Shown here: piece by piece, positions 26,271-37,159 of the stretch
How the letters are laid out: each line of letters opens with the position of its first letter
Numbering within the stretch: the first letter of the stretch is position 1
Assembly (NCBI RefSeq): GCF_025847205.1
Contig: NZ_JAOYTH010000023.1
Location: 1 to 51,957, forward strand
Direction: 5' to 3'
From: Pararhizobium sp. YC-54
GTDB lineage: Bacteria > Pseudomonadota > Alphaproteobacteria > Rhizobiales > Rhizobiaceae
Length of the DNA stretch: 51,957 nt
The notes under the pieces: generated by a model
The model's input: only the letters and a program-made list of their open reading frames with translations
Databases searched by the model: none
Told to the model about the DNA's origin: nothing
Position numbers and translations under genes: made by a program

Positions 26271-27059
26271 TCATATAAGACCGGACATGGCTCTTGCAAA
26301 GGTCAAAACCGTTACATCGGCCGCCCCCGCCTTCTTCAGCGCCCGCGTCGCGGCAGAAACGGTCGCCCCCGTGGTATAGACATCATCGACCAGGACGATG
26401 CGCTTGCCGAACAGCGCCGCTTTGCCAGCCTCCGTCACCTGGAATGCCCCGCGCACATTGTCCTGCCGCTGGCTGGCGCCGAGCCCCACCTGCCGGGCGG
26501 TCCGCTTGATGCGGATCAGTGCTGACGGCAGGTAAGGCCGGGCCGACATCCGGGCAATCACCCGCGCAAGCTCGGCGGACTGGTTGAACTTGCGGTTCCA
26601 GAGCCGGAAGGCGTGCAGGGGCACCGGGACGACAGCATCGCAGGCCCGCACATGGCCGTCACTCGCCCGGATCATCCACTTGGCCATCATCACAGCCAGA
26701 TCGGTGCGGTCGCGATATTTCAGGCCGTGGACAAGCGACTTGGCAATGCCGTCATGGATGGCAACGGAGCGCAACCGCTCGAAAACGGGCGGATTGGCGA
26801 TGGCATCGGCCGAAAGAATGCCGGCCCCCAGATCGTGCGAGAACGGCAGGCCGAGAACCTCGCAATAGGGCCGCTCGATCAGCCGCAGCGTCGACCAGCA
26901 GGCCGGGCAGACGCCGCGATGCTGTCCGGTCATCCGGCCGCAACCGGCACAGACCGGCGGATAGACCGCATCCACCGCCGCCGCCATCAGGCCGCGCAGG
27001 CCTCTGCGCAGACCATCGGCCAGCCGCCGCCCCGGATTTTCTGCCCCTTCGTTCTCCAT
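26271..27059 (-). CDS. comF: ComF family protein (phosphoribosyltransferase-like)
   Basis: 262 residues. The N-terminal zinc knuckle uses Cys37, Cys40, Cys51 and Cys54 ('CAGCGRMTGQHRGVCPAC'). The C-terminal type I phosphoribosyltransferase domain has the PRPP loop 'IVLVDDVYTTGATVSAATRAL' (about 225-245). ComF proteins are linked to DNA uptake and recombination in competent bacteria; in rhizobia the role is not established. First gene of a minus-strand unit comF-grxC-nit-DUF1178, divergent from the methyltransferase at 27165. Confidence 0.9.
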   Translation of the reverse strand: MENEGAENPGRRLADGLRRGLRGLMAAAVDAVYPPVCAGCGRMTGQHRGVCPACWSTLRLIERPYCEVLGLPFSHDLGAGILSADAIANPPVFERLRSVAIHDGIAKSLVHGLKYRDRTDLAVMMAKWMIRASDGHVRACDAVVPVPLHAFRLWNRKFNQSAELARVIARMSARPYLPSALIRIKRTARQVGLGASQRQDNVRGAFQVTEAGKAALFGKRIVLVDDVYTTGATVSAATRALKKAGAADVTVLTFARAMSGLI

Positions 27060-27099
27060 GAGGTTGACTTTACGGCGAGCCGGGTTTCTTTGCGATCAG

Positions 27100-27146
27100 A
27101 TTTTGGGCGCTCGGATTTTGGGCGCTCGGATTTTTGGGCGATCAGG
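27100..27146. repeat. Tandem 15-bp repeat in the comF/methyltransferase intergenic region
   Basis: Two identical 15-bp units ATTTTGGGCGCTCGG at 27100-27114 and 27115-27129, followed by a diverged third (ATTTTTGGGCGATCAGG, 27130-27146). It lies just before the RBS of the methyltransferase gene, in its presumed leader, and is prone to slippage. Confidence 0.85.
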
Positions 27147-27164
27147 TTTTTAGGAAGCACAGCC

Positions 27165-28055
27165 GTGGATATCGTTTTCGACCAGACGCTCATCGAAGCC
27201 CGCCGCAAGCGGGCATTGCGCAACGGCGATCCGAAGGCGCAATTCCTGCTGGAGATTGCCGCACAGGAGCTCTCCGAACGCCTTGCTGTCGTCGAGCGCC
27301 ATTTCGACAAGGCAGTCGAGCTGCACGGCTATACCGGCCTGACGGCCCGTTACATTGCCAACACCGGCAAGGTCACCGGGATCGAGCGGGTCGAGACGGA
27401 TGCGGCCTTTGCAGCCGTTGATGAGAAAATCTCCGTCGCCTCGCTGGAGGCGGTGCCGCTTGCACCGGAATCGGCAAACCTCATCGTCTCGCCGCTGTCG
27501 CTGCACCTGACCAACGACACGCCCGGTGTGTTCATCCAGGTCCGCCGCGCGCTCAAACCCGACGGCCTGTTCCTCGCCGCCATTCCCGGCTCCGGCACCT
27601 TGCAGGAATTGCGCGAGGTACTTTTGGCGGCGGAAAGCGAAATGACCGGCGGCGCCAGTCCCCGCGTCATCCCCTTTGCCGATGTCCGTGACATCGGTGC
27701 GCTCCTGCAGCGCGCAGGCTTTAGCCTGCCGGTCGCCGATACCGAGACCTACACGGTGCGCTACGCGTCGCTGTTCTCATTGTTGAAAGACCTGCGGTCG
27801 ATGGGGATGACCAATCCGCTCGCAGCCCGCAGCCGCAAGCCGCTCACCCGGAGCTTCTTCGTGCGCGCCGCTGAAATCTACGCCGAACGCTTTGCCGACC
27901 CGGACGGCCGCATCCGTGCGACATTCTCGATTATCTATATTTCCGGCTGGGCGCCGCACGAAAGCCAGCAGAAACCGCTGAAACCCGGCTCGGCGAAACA
28001 ACGGCTATCCGATGCGCTGAGCACGCGGGAACTGCCATTGAACGATGAGCAATAG
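27165..28055 (+). CDS. SAM-dependent methyltransferase-fold protein (NDUFAF5-like)
   Basis: 296 residues from GTG 27165, with AGGAAG 7 nt upstream. The frame continues 5' through comF on the other strand but that part is spurious. The N terminus 'DIVFDQTLIEARRKRALRNG' and the pattern around 'HGYTGLTARYIANTGKVTGIERVE' and 'VSPLSLHLTNDTPGVFIQVRRALKPDGLFLAAIPG' resemble the class I methyltransferase fold of human NDUFAF5, an arginine-modifying complex I assembly factor found across alphaproteobacteria. A complex I role is inference from similarity. Glycine motif I is weak here, with 'TGLTARYIANTG' replacing GxGxG. Confidence 0.75.
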   Translation: MDIVFDQTLIEARRKRALRNGDPKAQFLLEIAAQELSERLAVVERHFDKAVELHGYTGLTARYIANTGKVTGIERVETDAAFAAVDEKISVASLEAVPLAPESANLIVSPLSLHLTNDTPGVFIQVRRALKPDGLFLAAIPGSGTLQELREVLLAAESEMTGGASPRVIPFADVRDIGALLQRAGFSLPVADTETYTVRYASLFSLLKDLRSMGMTNPLAARSRKPLTRSFFVRAAEIYAERFADPDGRIRATFSIIYISGWAPHESQQKPLKPGSAKQRLSDALSTRELPLNDEQ

Positions 28056-28069
28056 AGCAGAGGCGGGCC

Positions 28070-28246
28070 TCAAGCCCCCCCGGCACCAAGGATGGCCGTC
28101 CTGATCGTCTCAAAGACGGCCAGAAGTGAATCCGAGAAGGCTTGAAGCCCGACGATCATGCCGATCGAAACAAGACCGGCCATCAGACCGTACTCGATCG
28201 CCGTTGCACCGGATTTGTCTTTCAGAAGGCTAATCAGTGTCGTCAT
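28070..28246 (-). CDS. Flp family type IVb pilin
   Basis: 58 residues from ATG 28246. It is the typical Flp prepilin: a short positively charged leader 'LISLLKDKSG', the processing motif followed by 'ATAIEYGLMAGLVSIGMIVG', and the hydrophobic helix that forms the pilus core. The cleavage site is expected between Gly and Ala of 'SGATAIEYG' with Glu at +5. No tad/cpa assembly genes are nearby, so it is a solitary pilin that would depend on a machinery encoded elsewhere. Convergent with the methyltransferase; 14 bp between stops. Confidence 0.92.
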   Translation of the reverse strand: MTTLISLLKDKSGATAIEYGLMAGLVSIGMIVGLQAFSDSLLAVFETIRTAILGAGGA

Positions 28247-28388
28247 GTGCTCCCCAGCCTGTCCTGCGCATGCCCTAGCAGATGACATCACCCGAAAAGC
28301 ACGAGTATGCGCACCGCCTTAACCGGACCGGTACCGGCCCGGGCTGGCAACGAACGGCACGCCGGTGCAGTCCCCGGCCACAGAGCCG

Positions 28389-28709
28389 TCAGCAGCCGCT
28401 TTTGCTTCCATTGCCGTCGATAATGCAGACGGCGCCCGGCATTTCCTGGAGCACGCTGCGGCGCACCGTATAGCGCTTGGCCGGCGTGCCGCCCGGGATA
28501 GAGCCGGTCGAAATATTGTCATAGTCGATCGGCGCGTCGGCGAGCACCTTGTTATCCGTCTTCGACGTCAGCATCGGCGTCAGGATGAGGGTCAGCGCGA
28601 TAACGGCAGTGCCGAACAGCAGCGACAGATTGAGCGCACCCGTGCGGCGGCTCTGGGTCGTCACCAGATCCTTGTCCTGAACCGTTCTCCAAAAATCGTC
28701 GTCGACCAT
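28389..28709 (-). CDS. Small membrane protein with Cys-containing C terminus
   Basis: 106 residues from ATG 28709 (AAGAGG 7 nt upstream). A hydrophilic N terminus 'VDDDFWRTVQDKDLVTTQ' is followed by one hydrophobic helix (about 26-46, 'LNLSLLFGTAVIALTLILTP'), then a polar periplasmic part ending 'MPGAVCIIDGNGSKSGC' with two cysteines that could pair. I do not recognise a named family; such proteins beside Flp pilin genes recur in rhizobia as hypotheticals. A role with the pilin is only suggested by position and shared direction. Confidence 0.65.
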   Translation of the reverse strand: MVDDDFWRTVQDKDLVTTQSRRTGALNLSLLFGTAVIALTLILTPMLTSKTDNKVLADAPIDYDNISTGSIPGGTPAKRYTVRRSVLQEMPGAVCIIDGNGSKSGC

Positions 28710-28889
28710 CGTCTGCCTCTTCGAATATGTGCGTTTCCCTGAAGCTGGCTCACGCACCACTTCACCATGTCGACGCCTATAAAAAACCGGCATCGGTTAT
28801 GGGCTTCATCCCCAAACCAATAGACACCGGCACTTACTCGAAGCTGATTTTGCGGGAGGGTGATAAATGTTCGATTAATAAAATAGAAA

Positions 28890-28916
28890 TTTTTGGGATT
28901 TGCTCAGAGCAAATCC
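28890..28916 (-). terminator. Hairpin overlapping the mutT stop codon
   Basis: Perfect 9-bp arms GGATTTGCT (28896-28904) and AGCAAATCC (28908-28916) with a 3-nt loop. The mutT stop codon is in the loop. On the minus strand it is followed by an A/T-rich run rather than a pure T tract, so termination is probable but not certain. Confidence 0.45.
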
Positions 28917-29323
28917 ATTAAGTAGGGGATAAGTGGCTCGTCGGCGGGCGGCATCGGGTAATCGCGCAGCGCCTTCGGGCGAACCCACTTCACCGCCTGG
29001 CCTTCCCGGCCATGGGCAACACCCTCGTAGCGCCGGCAGACATAGAGCGGCATCAGCAGATGAAAATCGTCATAGGTGTGGCTGGCAAATGTCAAAGGCG
29101 CGAGGCAAGCGACCTTGGTGCGGACACCCAGCTCCTCGTCCAGTTCGCGGATCAGCGTTTCCTCCGGCGTTTCGCCGGGCTCGACCTTGCCGCCGGGAAA
29201 CTCCCAGAGCCCCGCCAGCGACTTGCCCTGCGGCCGCTGGGCGAGAAGGATCCGGCCGTCGCTATCGACCAGCGCGCAGGCTGCCACCAGAAGAATCTTT
29301 CGGCCGGCAACGTCCATCATCAT
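28904..29323 (-). CDS. mutT: MutT-type Nudix hydrolase
   Basis: 139 residues. The Nudix box 'GGKVEPGETPEETLIREL' followed by DEELGV (45-67) is complete, and the rest matches MutT/8-oxo-dGTP diphosphatase ('VAACALVDSDGRILLAQRPQGKSLAGLWEFPGG'). Such enzymes remove oxidised nucleotides from the pool. Three consecutive ATG codons (29323, 29320, 29317) leave the exact start open; the first overlaps the stop of the preceding GNAT gene (ATGA), favouring coupled translation. Last gene of the argJ-GNAT-mutT unit. Confidence 0.93.
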   Translation of the reverse strand: MMMDVAGRKILLVAACALVDSDGRILLAQRPQGKSLAGLWEFPGGKVEPGETPEETLIRELDEELGVRTKVACLAPLTFASHTYDDFHLLMPLYVCRRYEGVAHGREGQAVKWVRPKALRDYPMPPADEPLIPYLMDLL

Positions 29324-30099
29324 ACCCCTTCACGCCGGTAGGCATACCGGTAGACATCCCTGAAGCCGAACTTGCGATAGAGGTTGATGGCCGCCGCATT
29401 ATTGCTCTCGACCGAAAGCCAGGCGGTGCGGGCGCCGCGAAGGCGGGCCCAGCGCAGCGATGCATTGACGATGGCGCTGCCCACGCCCTGCCGCCGGACG
29501 CTCTCGGCCACGGCAACCTGCAAAATACCGGCAAGATCGTTGTCGTGAACGGCAAGCGAAACCGCGATCGGGCCCTCGTCCGGCGATTCGAACAGGAACA
29601 ATCCGCATTCCGGCTTGATCGCGTTGATGACCTCGCTGAGACCCGCCTTGTCCTGGCTGCTTTCACCGCAAATCTGCAGCCGGGCATCGACGAAACGGCC
29701 GACATCGCGCAACGGCAAATGCTCGATCGATTCCGTCGTGTCGTTCGGCGGAATATCGGCCATCATGACGATAGCTTCGGAGAACATCGGCCACTGGCGC
29801 TCGTTCATGTAGGCAATCAGTTGCGGTGGGGTCAGCGGCGTCTGGCGCACGGTCAGCGGCCGGCCATAATCGGAAAAGCGCTTGGCGGCCTTCTCAAGCC
29901 TGACCTCGATATCGCGGCTGTCGGACGGATCGAGCGGATTGACCGAATTCAGGCGCTTGGAATCATGTCCCGCCGTCAGCCGGATCAGCCAGCTGCCGTC
30001 ATACTGCACCGATGCCGCCGGCCAGGCGCGAAAACCGACGGCTTCCAGACGCCGCACGTTCGGCAGATCGACTTTCGAGATCGTATCCTGCACGGCCAT
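29320..30099 (-). CDS. GNAT family N-acetyltransferase
   Basis: 259 residues from ATG 30099; the longer frame upstream runs inside argJ out of phase. The C-terminal GNAT core has the acetyl-CoA motif 'LQVAVAESVRRQGVGSAIVNASLRWA' (RxxGxG) and the 'NNAAAINLYRKFGFRDVYRYAYRRE' strand. The N-terminal half (about 1-120) is an extra domain, with 'GSWLIRLTAGHDSKRLNSVNPLD' typical of a larger GNAT group. The argJ stop and this start share a base (TGATG), so translation is coupled. The acceptor substrate is unknown. Confidence 0.9.
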   Translation of the reverse strand: MAVQDTISKVDLPNVRRLEAVGFRAWPAASVQYDGSWLIRLTAGHDSKRLNSVNPLDPSDSRDIEVRLEKAAKRFSDYGRPLTVRQTPLTPPQLIAYMNERQWPMFSEAIVMMADIPPNDTTESIEHLPLRDVGRFVDARLQICGESSQDKAGLSEVINAIKPECGLFLFESPDEGPIAVSLAVHDNDLAGILQVAVAESVRRQGVGSAIVNASLRWARLRGARTAWLSVESNNAAAINLYRKFGFRDVYRYAYRREGV

Positions 30100-31346
30100 C
30101 AGCTCCGGTAATCGCCGTTGATCTCGACATATTCCTTGGTCAGATCGCAGGTGTAGACGGTCGCCTTGCCGGATCCGAGACCAATCTCGACGCGGATGGC
30201 GATGTCTTCTTTCTTCATCACGGCCGTTGCAGCCGCTTCCGAATAAGCTGGATCGCGCTCGCCATCGACGGCGACGCGCACATCGCCGAACCAGATCGCC
30301 AGCCGGTCGCGGTCGGCCATTTCGCCGGACTTGCCGACAGCCATGACCACACGGCCCCAATTGGCGTCCTCGCCAGCGACCGCGGTCTTGACCAGCGGCG
30401 AATTGGCGATCGACAGGCCGATGCGCTTGGCGGCGGCATCGCTTTCCGCCCCCTCGACGGTGACGGCAACCATCTTGCGTGCACCTTCGCCATCGCGAAC
30501 CACCTGCAGCGCCAGATCGCGCAGGAGATCGTTGAGAGCGGCGCGGAAACCGGCAAGAGCCGGATCGGTCGCGGTGACGATTTTTGCCTGTCCATCCTTG
30601 CCGGCGGCACCGGTGGCAAACAGCATCAGCGTGTCGGAGGTCGAGGTATCGCTGTCGACGGTGACGGAGTTGAAGGTCGGGCCCGTGCCTTCCGACAAAA
30701 GAACCTGCAGCGCTTGCGGCGCGATATCCGCGTCGGTGACGACAAAGGACAGCATCGTCGCCATGTCGGGCGCGATCATGCCGGCGCCCTTGGCGATGCC
30801 GTTGATGATGACCTTGACCCCGCCGATCTCGGCGCTGCGCGTCGATACCTTCGGATAGGTGTCGGTCGTCATGATCGCCTTGGCTGCCTCGAACCAGAAA
30901 TCGCCGGTTGCCTGCACGGTCATGTCGCTCAGAACGCCCGCGAATTTCGTCGCGTCCAGCGGCTCGCCGATGACGCCGGTGGAGGCGAGAAAGACTTCGC
31001 CGGTCGAGCAGCCGACCGCTTCTGAGGCCGACTGCGCCGTCAGCTCGGTCGCCGCCCTGCCCTTCTTGCCGGTAAAGGCGTTGGCATTGCCGGAATTGAC
31101 GACCACGGCGCGCGCCACACCGCCCGTAAGGTTCTGGCGGCAGAAATCGACCGGGGCCGAGGGGCAGCGCGATTTGGTAAAGACGCCGGCAACAGCGGCC
31201 GGTTCATCGAAAACCATCAACAGGACATCGGTGCGGTTCTTGTACTTGATGCCGGCAGCGGCGGTTGCCATGCGGACGCCGCGCACCGGCGGCATGTCGG
31301 CGAAGGATTTCGGAGCAAGCGGAGAAACGGAACCGGACATGATCAA
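30099..31346 (-). CDS. argJ: Bifunctional ornithine acetyltransferase / N-acetylglutamate synthase
   Basis: 415 residues. ArgJ recycles the acetyl group from N-acetylornithine onto glutamate in arginine biosynthesis. The self-cleavage site is seen in '[16 protein letters not shown]', between Ala196 and Thr197; Thr becomes the nucleophile at the new N terminus of the beta chain. The alpha chain has '[15 protein letters not shown]'. Starts at ATG 31346 or, two codons in, ATG 31340. It heads the argJ-GNAT-mutT unit. Confidence 0.96.
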   Translation of the reverse strand: MIMSGSVSPLAPKSFADMPPVRGVRMATAAAGIKYKNRTDVLLMVFDEPAAVAGVFTKSRCPSAPVDFCRQNLTGGVARAVVVNSGNANAFTGKKGRAATELTAQSASEAVGCSTGEVFLASTGVIGEPLDATKFAGVLSDMTVQATGDFWFEAAKAIMTTDTYPKVSTRSAEIGGVKVIINGIAKGAGMIAPDMATMLSFVVTDADIAPQALQVLLSEGTGPTFNSVTVDSDTSTSDTLMLFATGAAGKDGQAKIVTATDPALAGFRAALNDLLRDLALQVVRDGEGARKMVAVTVEGAESDAAAKRIGLSIANSPLVKTAVAGEDANWGRVVMAVGKSGEMADRDRLAIWFGDVRVAVDGERDPAYSEAAATAVMKKEDIAIRVEIGLGSGKATVYTCDLTKEYVEINGDYRS

Positions 31347-31439
31347 CCCTGTTTAGCGATGATGGCCCGGCCTTACGGGCCCACAAACGAAATCCCGAAG
31401 AGCCTGACGCCTCCGGGACATGTGTCGTTCGATTGATAT

Positions 31440-31477
31440 CAGAAAGGCGTGACTGCCCGAAGACGAACGGTCACGCC
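31440..31477 (-). terminator. Terminator of the parvulin gene
   Basis: On the minus strand, arms GGCGTGAC (31477-31470) and GTCACGCC (31453-31446) are perfect and followed by TTTCT. It lies right after the parvulin stop. Confidence 0.6.
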
Positions 31478-31485
31478 CGATGTCA

Positions 31486-32352
31486 TCAGTTGGCGGTCGC
31501 GGCTTCGGCCTTGTTGGCGTCGTCATAGGCCTTCTTCAGCGCCGGATCGGTGATATCGACGCCCGCTTCCTTCTTGGCCGCGGCCAGGAGCTCGATATAT
31601 TTGTCGCGCATGACGAGCTGCTTGACCTGCTGCTCGACCTGTTCGAACGGCGGCGGCGGCTGGATGCGCTTGTCTTCAAGCAGGATGACATGGAAGCCGA
31701 ACTGCGTCTTCACCGGCACTGCGGTGTACTTGCCCTTTTCGAGCTTGAAGGCAGCTTCGGAGAATTCCGGAACCATGCGGTCCTTGGTGAAATAGCCGAG
31801 ATCACCACCATCGGCCTTGTTCGGATCGGTCGACTTTTCCTTGGCGATCGTCGCGAAGTCCTTGCCGGCATCGAGGTCCTTGATGATCGCCTTGGCTTCT
31901 TCCTCGGTCTTGACCAGGATATGGCGGGCCTTGGCCTCTTCCTGCTGAGGAATCTTGGCGATTTCCGCGTCGTAGCGGGCCTTGACCTCTTCCGGCTTGA
32001 CGGCATCGACAACGTGCTTCTTGAAGAAGGCATTGTGCAGTTCGCGATCGGTCAGGTAGGCGAGACGCTTCTTGAAGCCCGCGTCGTTCTGCAGGCCTTC
32101 CTTGTCGGCATCCTTGGCAAGGAGCTTGACGTCGATCAGGCCGGAAAGTGCCGCAGCACGCTTCTGATCTTCCGGCAGCTGTGCAAGCTGCGGATCAAGA
32201 CCGGTAAGGGCGTAGTCCAGCTCCGACTGGTGGATTTCGGTATCGCCGACCTTGGCGATCACCGGATCGGCGGCATCCTGTGCCGCTGCCGGGCCCTGGG
32301 CGGCCATGACAGCGATCAGGGCCACTGCCGCAAGCATTTTGTATTTCAACAT
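31486..32352 (-). CDS. Periplasmic parvulin-type peptidyl-prolyl isomerase
   Basis: 288 residues from ATG 32352, chosen because GGAAGG lies 7 nt upstream; ATG 32358 is also in frame but too close. A Sec signal peptide 'LKYKMLAAVALIAVMAAQGPAAAQ' is followed by a SurA-like N-terminal helical part ('IAKVGDTEIHQSELDYAL') and one parvulin domain ('ARHILVKTEEEAKAIIKDLDAGKDFATIAKEKSTDPNKADGGDLGYF', then 'VKTQFGFHVILLEDKR'). These chaperone/isomerases help fold envelope proteins after export. It is divergent from secA, which fits a joint role in secretion. Confidence 0.93.
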   Translation of the reverse strand: MLKYKMLAAVALIAVMAAQGPAAAQDAADPVIAKVGDTEIHQSELDYALTGLDPQLAQLPEDQKRAAALSGLIDVKLLAKDADKEGLQNDAGFKKRLAYLTDRELHNAFFKKHVVDAVKPEEVKARYDAEIAKIPQQEEAKARHILVKTEEEAKAIIKDLDAGKDFATIAKEKSTDPNKADGGDLGYFTKDRMVPEFSEAAFKLEKGKYTAVPVKTQFGFHVILLEDKRIQPPPPFEQVEQQVKQLVMRDKYIELLAAAKKEAGVDITDPALKKAYDDANKAEAATAN

Positions 32353-32459
32353 CCTCATACCTTCCACGCTGGTATCCGGAACCGTGGTCACGGCCGGCCT
32401 GAAACGTTCCACATCATCAGATTGTGGCCGTTCTGTAGCCTTGGCGTACCTCAACTCCG

Positions 32460-32488
32460 TTGACATAATTCGACCCCCCTCTTATCTG
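32460..32488 (+). promoter_or_regulatory. Candidate secA promoter
   Basis: A perfect TTGACA (32460-32465) is followed after 17 bp by TATCTG (32483-32488), about 95 bp upstream of the secA ATG. The -10 is weak, but a consensus -35 is uncommon in this GC-rich sequence. Confidence 0.5.
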
Positions 32489-32581
32489 TCACGCAACCTC
32501 GCGTCCAGAACAGTTCCGGGCGTTTCATAGTATTTCGCGGAAATTGACCGCGTTGGCGATATAGAAGAAAGGACCATTCTT

Positions 32582-35293
<2,712 letters not shown>

Positions 35294-35340
35294 GTATCTA
35301 AAAACTTGATTTTATAAGCTCAATCGCTTATTTCTGAAGT

Positions 35341-35375
35341 GGCAGACGGGATTGCCGTCCCGTCTGCCTTGAGCT
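35341..35375 (+). terminator. First terminator after secA
   Basis: Perfect 11-bp arms GGCAGACGGGA (35341-35351) and TCCCGTCTGCC (35358-35368) with a 6-nt loop, followed by TTGAGCTTATTTT. A stable hairpin 48 bp after the secA stop. Confidence 0.7.
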
Positions 35376-35390
35376 TATTTTACGAAGTGG

Positions 35391-35426
35391 ACCCGGACAG
35401 CTATTGACCAGCCCGTCCGGGTTTTT
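35391..35426 (+). terminator. Second terminator after secA
   Basis: Arms ACCCGGAC (35391-35398) and GTCCGGGT (35415-35422) are followed directly by TTTTT. This is a standard intrinsic terminator, making a tandem pair with the hairpin at 35341. Confidence 0.75.
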
Positions 35427-35737
35427 CGCATCATAAGCGTGATACTAAATGGTTTTTGCCACATAGATCACCTCCAGATTCGAGAGCAAGGCTGTTGCCT
35501 CAGCCGGGGAGCCCGTCTTCCCGGTGGCGCGGGCTGGCACCGCGCATGCTACTTCTGCCGCCGAATGCAACCGACAATAGCATACCAATTGTGATTGTCA
35601 GCACCCGCCAACCGGCCACGTTCTGCCGGTTCATGACGGCGAAACTGCGGGATGCCGGCCCTTTCTCCACCCTTTGTTAACGCTGTTCTGTCAAGACTGG
35701 CATCCTGTTTTGCGTAGTTTCGGGTACTCCATTGTTC

Positions 35738-37159
35738 ATGGCAGCGTGTCAAACGGCTGGACGAATCTTGCCGCCCGCATTGCGGGACCGGTTGTCGCTG
35801 CTGCTTGAAAAGCTCCTGCCCGTTCTGATCAGCAACGACCCCAGGCATCTCGCGCAGCGCATGGCGCTTGTCGCCTTTGCCATCCGCGTCGTCAGCGCCG
35901 CCATCGCCTTCGTGTCGCAGATCATCCTGGCGCGCGTCATGGGCGAATTCGAATACGGCATCTTTGTTTTTGTCTGGGTACTGGCGGTGCTGTTCGGCAA
36001 CCTTTCCTGCCTCGGCTTCCATACCGCCATCATCCGCTTCCTGCCGCAATATCGTGCCCGCGAGGCGCTGGCCGAAATCCGCGGGCTGACAACGACCGTG
36101 CGCATCTTCGCGATGCTGTCCGCGACAGGGCTTGCCGTCATTGGTTTTGCCGGGCTTTGGCTGTTCGGCGATCGTATCGACGGCTACTATCTCGTACCGC
36201 TCTATCTCGGCATCTTCTCATTGCCGATGATCGCGCTTGGCGACGTGATGGACGGCACTTCGCGCGCGCACAGCTGGGCCGTTTCGGCGATGAGCCCGAC
36301 CTATATCATCCGGCCGGTTCTGATTCTTGGTTTCATGATGCTGGCAGTGGCGATCGGCGAGCCGCACACCGCCCGCACCGCGATGGTCGCTGCGATGGCT
36401 GCCACCTATCTGACCAGCGTCGGCCAGTTCTTCATCCTGACCTGGCGTTTGCGCCGGCGCTATGTCAAAGGGCCGAGCCGCATCGAATTCGGCGCCTGGT
36501 TCCGCGTCGCGCTGCCGATCTTCCTGATCGAGGGTTTCGGTTTCATGTTGACCAATTCCGACGTCGTCATCGTCGGCCTCTATCTCGATCCGGCAAGCGT
36601 CGCCATCTATTTCGCCGCCGCCAAGACCATGGCCCTGGTGCATTTCGTGATGTTCTCGGTGAAAGCTGCCGCATCGCCACGTTTTTCGGCCGCCATGGCC
36701 AGTCCGGACAGCCAGCAATTGGCCGTCATCGCCATTGAAAGCGCCAAGTGGTCGTTCTGGCCATCGCTCGTGATCGGGCTCATGGTCCTTGCCTGCGGCT
36801 CGTTCCTCTTGTCGCTGTTCGGCCCTGCCTTCGTCTCCGGCTATCCGCTGATGGCCATCCTGTTTGCCGGCATCCTGGCAAAAGCGCTGGTCGGGCCTGC
36901 CGAGGCGTTTCTCACCATGGCCGGCCGGCAAAAACTTTGCGTCGCGCTCTATGCCCTGGCGCTTGTCTGCAATCTGGCGCTCAACGTCACGATGATCCCG
37001 ATGTTCGGGCTGACCGGTGCCGCAATCGCCACGGCCGGCGCCATGTTCGTCGAGGCGATCCTGCTGCATGTGGCCGTCCGCCGCACCTTCGGCATCGTTC
37101 TCTTCGCTTTTGCCGACCCGCATGCCCGAACCATCAAATCGGAGGCACCCCGCTCATGA
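35738..37159 (+). CDS. Polysaccharide flippase (MATE/Wzx-like oligosaccharide exporter)
   Basis: 473 residues from the ATG at 35738 (a TTG at 35732 is also in frame). About twelve to fourteen hydrophobic helices are spread over the whole length, typical of the polysaccharide transporter/MATE fold: 'LVAFAIRVVSAAIAFVSQIILARVMGEFEYGIFVFVWVLAVLFGNL' at the start is the standard Wzx beginning. Such proteins flip lipid-linked sugars across the inner membrane. The cargo here is unknown and no glycosyltransferases flank it. The stop overlaps the next start (ATGA), so it works with the acetyltransferase. Confidence 0.85.
   Translation: MAACQTAGRILPPALRDRLSLLLEKLLPVLISNDPRHLAQRMALVAFAIRVVSAAIAFVSQIILARVMGEFEYGIFVFVWVLAVLFGNLSCLGFHTAIIRFLPQYRAREALAEIRGLTTTVRIFAMLSATGLAVIGFAGLWLFGDRIDGYYLVPLYLGIFSLPMIALGDVMDGTSRAHSWAVSAMSPTYIIRPVLILGFMMLAVAIGEPHTARTAMVAAMAATYLTSVGQFFILTWRLRRRYVKGPSRIEFGAWFRVALPIFLIEGFGFMLTNSDVVIVGLYLDPASVAIYFAAAKTMALVHFVMFSVKAAASPRFSAAMASPDSQQLAVIAIESAKWSFWPSLVIGLMVLACGSFLLSLFGPAFVSGYPLMAILFAGILAKALVGPAEAFLTMAGRQKLCVALYALALVCNLALNVTMIPMFGLTGAAIATAGAMFVEAILLHVAVRRTFGIVLFAFADPHARTIKSEAPRS

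Larger units (their letters stand above)
35294..35737. other. secA downstream / flippase upstream intergenic region
   Basis: 444 bp. The first third holds the two secA terminators. The rest presumably holds the promoter of the flippase gene. A 7-bp hairpin (AACCGGC 35610-35616, GCCGGTT 35625-35631) is visible. No gene was recognised. Confidence 0.4.

Noticed and set aside
26613..27164. Long N-terminal extension of the methyltransferase through comF
   Set aside because: It runs antisense to comF with no RBS. The GTG at 27165 has one and gives a protein of ordinary length.
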